Shown here one piece after another: positions 33,018-33,316 of a stretch of 33,316 bases of DNA; the first letter of the stretch is position 1, and each line of letters opens with the position of its first letter. The notes below the pieces were generated by a model. That model saw only the letters and a program-made list of their open reading frames with translations. It did no database searches and had not been told where the DNA came from. This stretch comes from Actinomycetes bacterium (lineage in GTDB: Bacteria > Actinomycetota > Acidimicrobiia > Acidimicrobiales > Acidimicrobiaceae): NCBI GenBank assembly GCA_021786375.1, contig JAJYNL010000092.1:1-33316 (forward strand), written 5' to 3'. A program made the position numbers and the translations under genes.

Positions 33018-33316
33018 TTAAGCAAGCCTACCCGGCGCCAGGTTCTCGTTTGCGTGGCGGCCCTTCGGCGTTGGCAACAGCACCCCCGGATTCAGTATTC
33101 CGTCTGGATCGAAGGCGGCCTTCAAGGCGGTGATTGCCTCGATCTCCACCGGGCTGCGGACCAGGTGCACGAGGAACGCCTTGAGCCGGCCGATCCCGTG
33201 CTCAGCGGAGATGCTTCCCCCCATGGAGGCCGCCTTGGCCAGAACCGCCTCATCCGGGGAGAGATCGTCAGGCTCCGCGCTCACCAAGTTGACGTGCACG
33301 TTTCCGTCACCGAGGT
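33018..33316 (-). CDS. FAD-linked oxidase (GlcD/D-lactate dehydrogenase type), C-terminal end only
   Basis: The frame enters from the right edge and ends at TAA 33018, giving about 99 residues. It shows [23 protein letters not shown] and [19 protein letters not shown], the closing part of the FAD-oxidase_C (PF02913) domain of the vanillyl-alcohol oxidase superfamily. The His in EHGIG belongs to the active site. Family members oxidise D-lactate, glycolate or D-2-hydroxyglutarate. The N-terminal FAD-binding domain lies outside the window, so substrate and start cannot be judged. uvrA begins 58 bases downstream in the same direction. Confidence 0.88.
   Translation of the reverse strand, partial: LGDGNVHVNLVSAEPDDLSPDEAVLAKAASMGGSISAEHGIGRLKAFLVHLVRSPVEIEAITALKAAFDPDGILNPGVLLPTPKGRHANENLAPGRLA

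Noticed and set aside
32960-33025. N-terminal extension of uvrA
   Set aside because: The extra 22 codons are Pro/Arg-rich and outside the family; ATG 32959 has a good ribosome site and gives the standard MSDELVVKG-type start.
1-33316. Mobile element, integrase, CRISPR array or RNA gene
   Set aside because: I looked for repeats with regular spacing, transposase or integrase motifs and tRNA-like cloverleafs and found none. The catabolic region shows no flanking repeats or obvious base-composition change.

Overview
The window is GC-rich, densely coded DNA that looks chromosomal and actinobacterial. The evidence is the gene run uvrA - uvrC - rapZ - yvcK - gap - pgk - tpiA - secG, all on the minus strand, the many GTG and TTG starts, stop/start overlaps (GTGA, TTGA, TAGTG), and two promoters placed so that their transcripts would be leaderless. 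A deep-branching actinobacterium such as a member of Acidimicrobiia is my inference. No rRNA, tRNA, CRISPR, transposase or phage gene was seen.

Left edge (1-676). A minus-strand gene cut by the window edge encodes a divergent member of the AdoMet decarboxylase (SpeD) family. A 341-base gap follows, holding a strong hairpin that probably ends the next operon.

Catabolic region (677-17242). One long minus-strand series encodes a hydroxyacid dehydrogenase, a complete branched-chain-type ABC importer (LivK-H-M-G-F), an amidohydrolase, an unusual M24 (creatinase/peptidase fold) protein, the two chains of a thiamine-diphosphate 2-oxoacid dehydrogenase E1, and a semialdehyde dehydrogenase. Upstream lie a plus-strand alpha/beta hydrolase of the 2,6-dihydroxypseudooxynicotine hydrolase type and a minus-strand pair encoding a solitary molybdenum hydroxylase large subunit and a LacI regulator. 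A perfect 16-base palindrome, CTGCAAACGTTTGCAG, overlaps the promoter of the hydroxylase-regulator pair, and related sites lie in front of the hydrolase and the hydroxyacid dehydrogenase. I infer one LacI-controlled system for uptake and breakdown of a small organic compound, possibly nitrogen-containing. The substrate cannot be read from the sequence.

Middle (17427-20470, plus strand). A two-domain family 2 glycosyltransferase whose first domain is degenerate is followed by a solitary beta-class DNA methyltransferase.

Housekeeping region (20443-33316, minus strand). This holds an orphan family 5 solute-binding lipoprotein, secG, the glycolytic trio tpiA-pgk-gap, yvcK and rapZ, a SAM methyltransferase, uvrC and uvrA, then the C-terminal end of an FAD-linked oxidase. 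whiA, which usually sits between yvcK and gap in actinobacteria, is not there.
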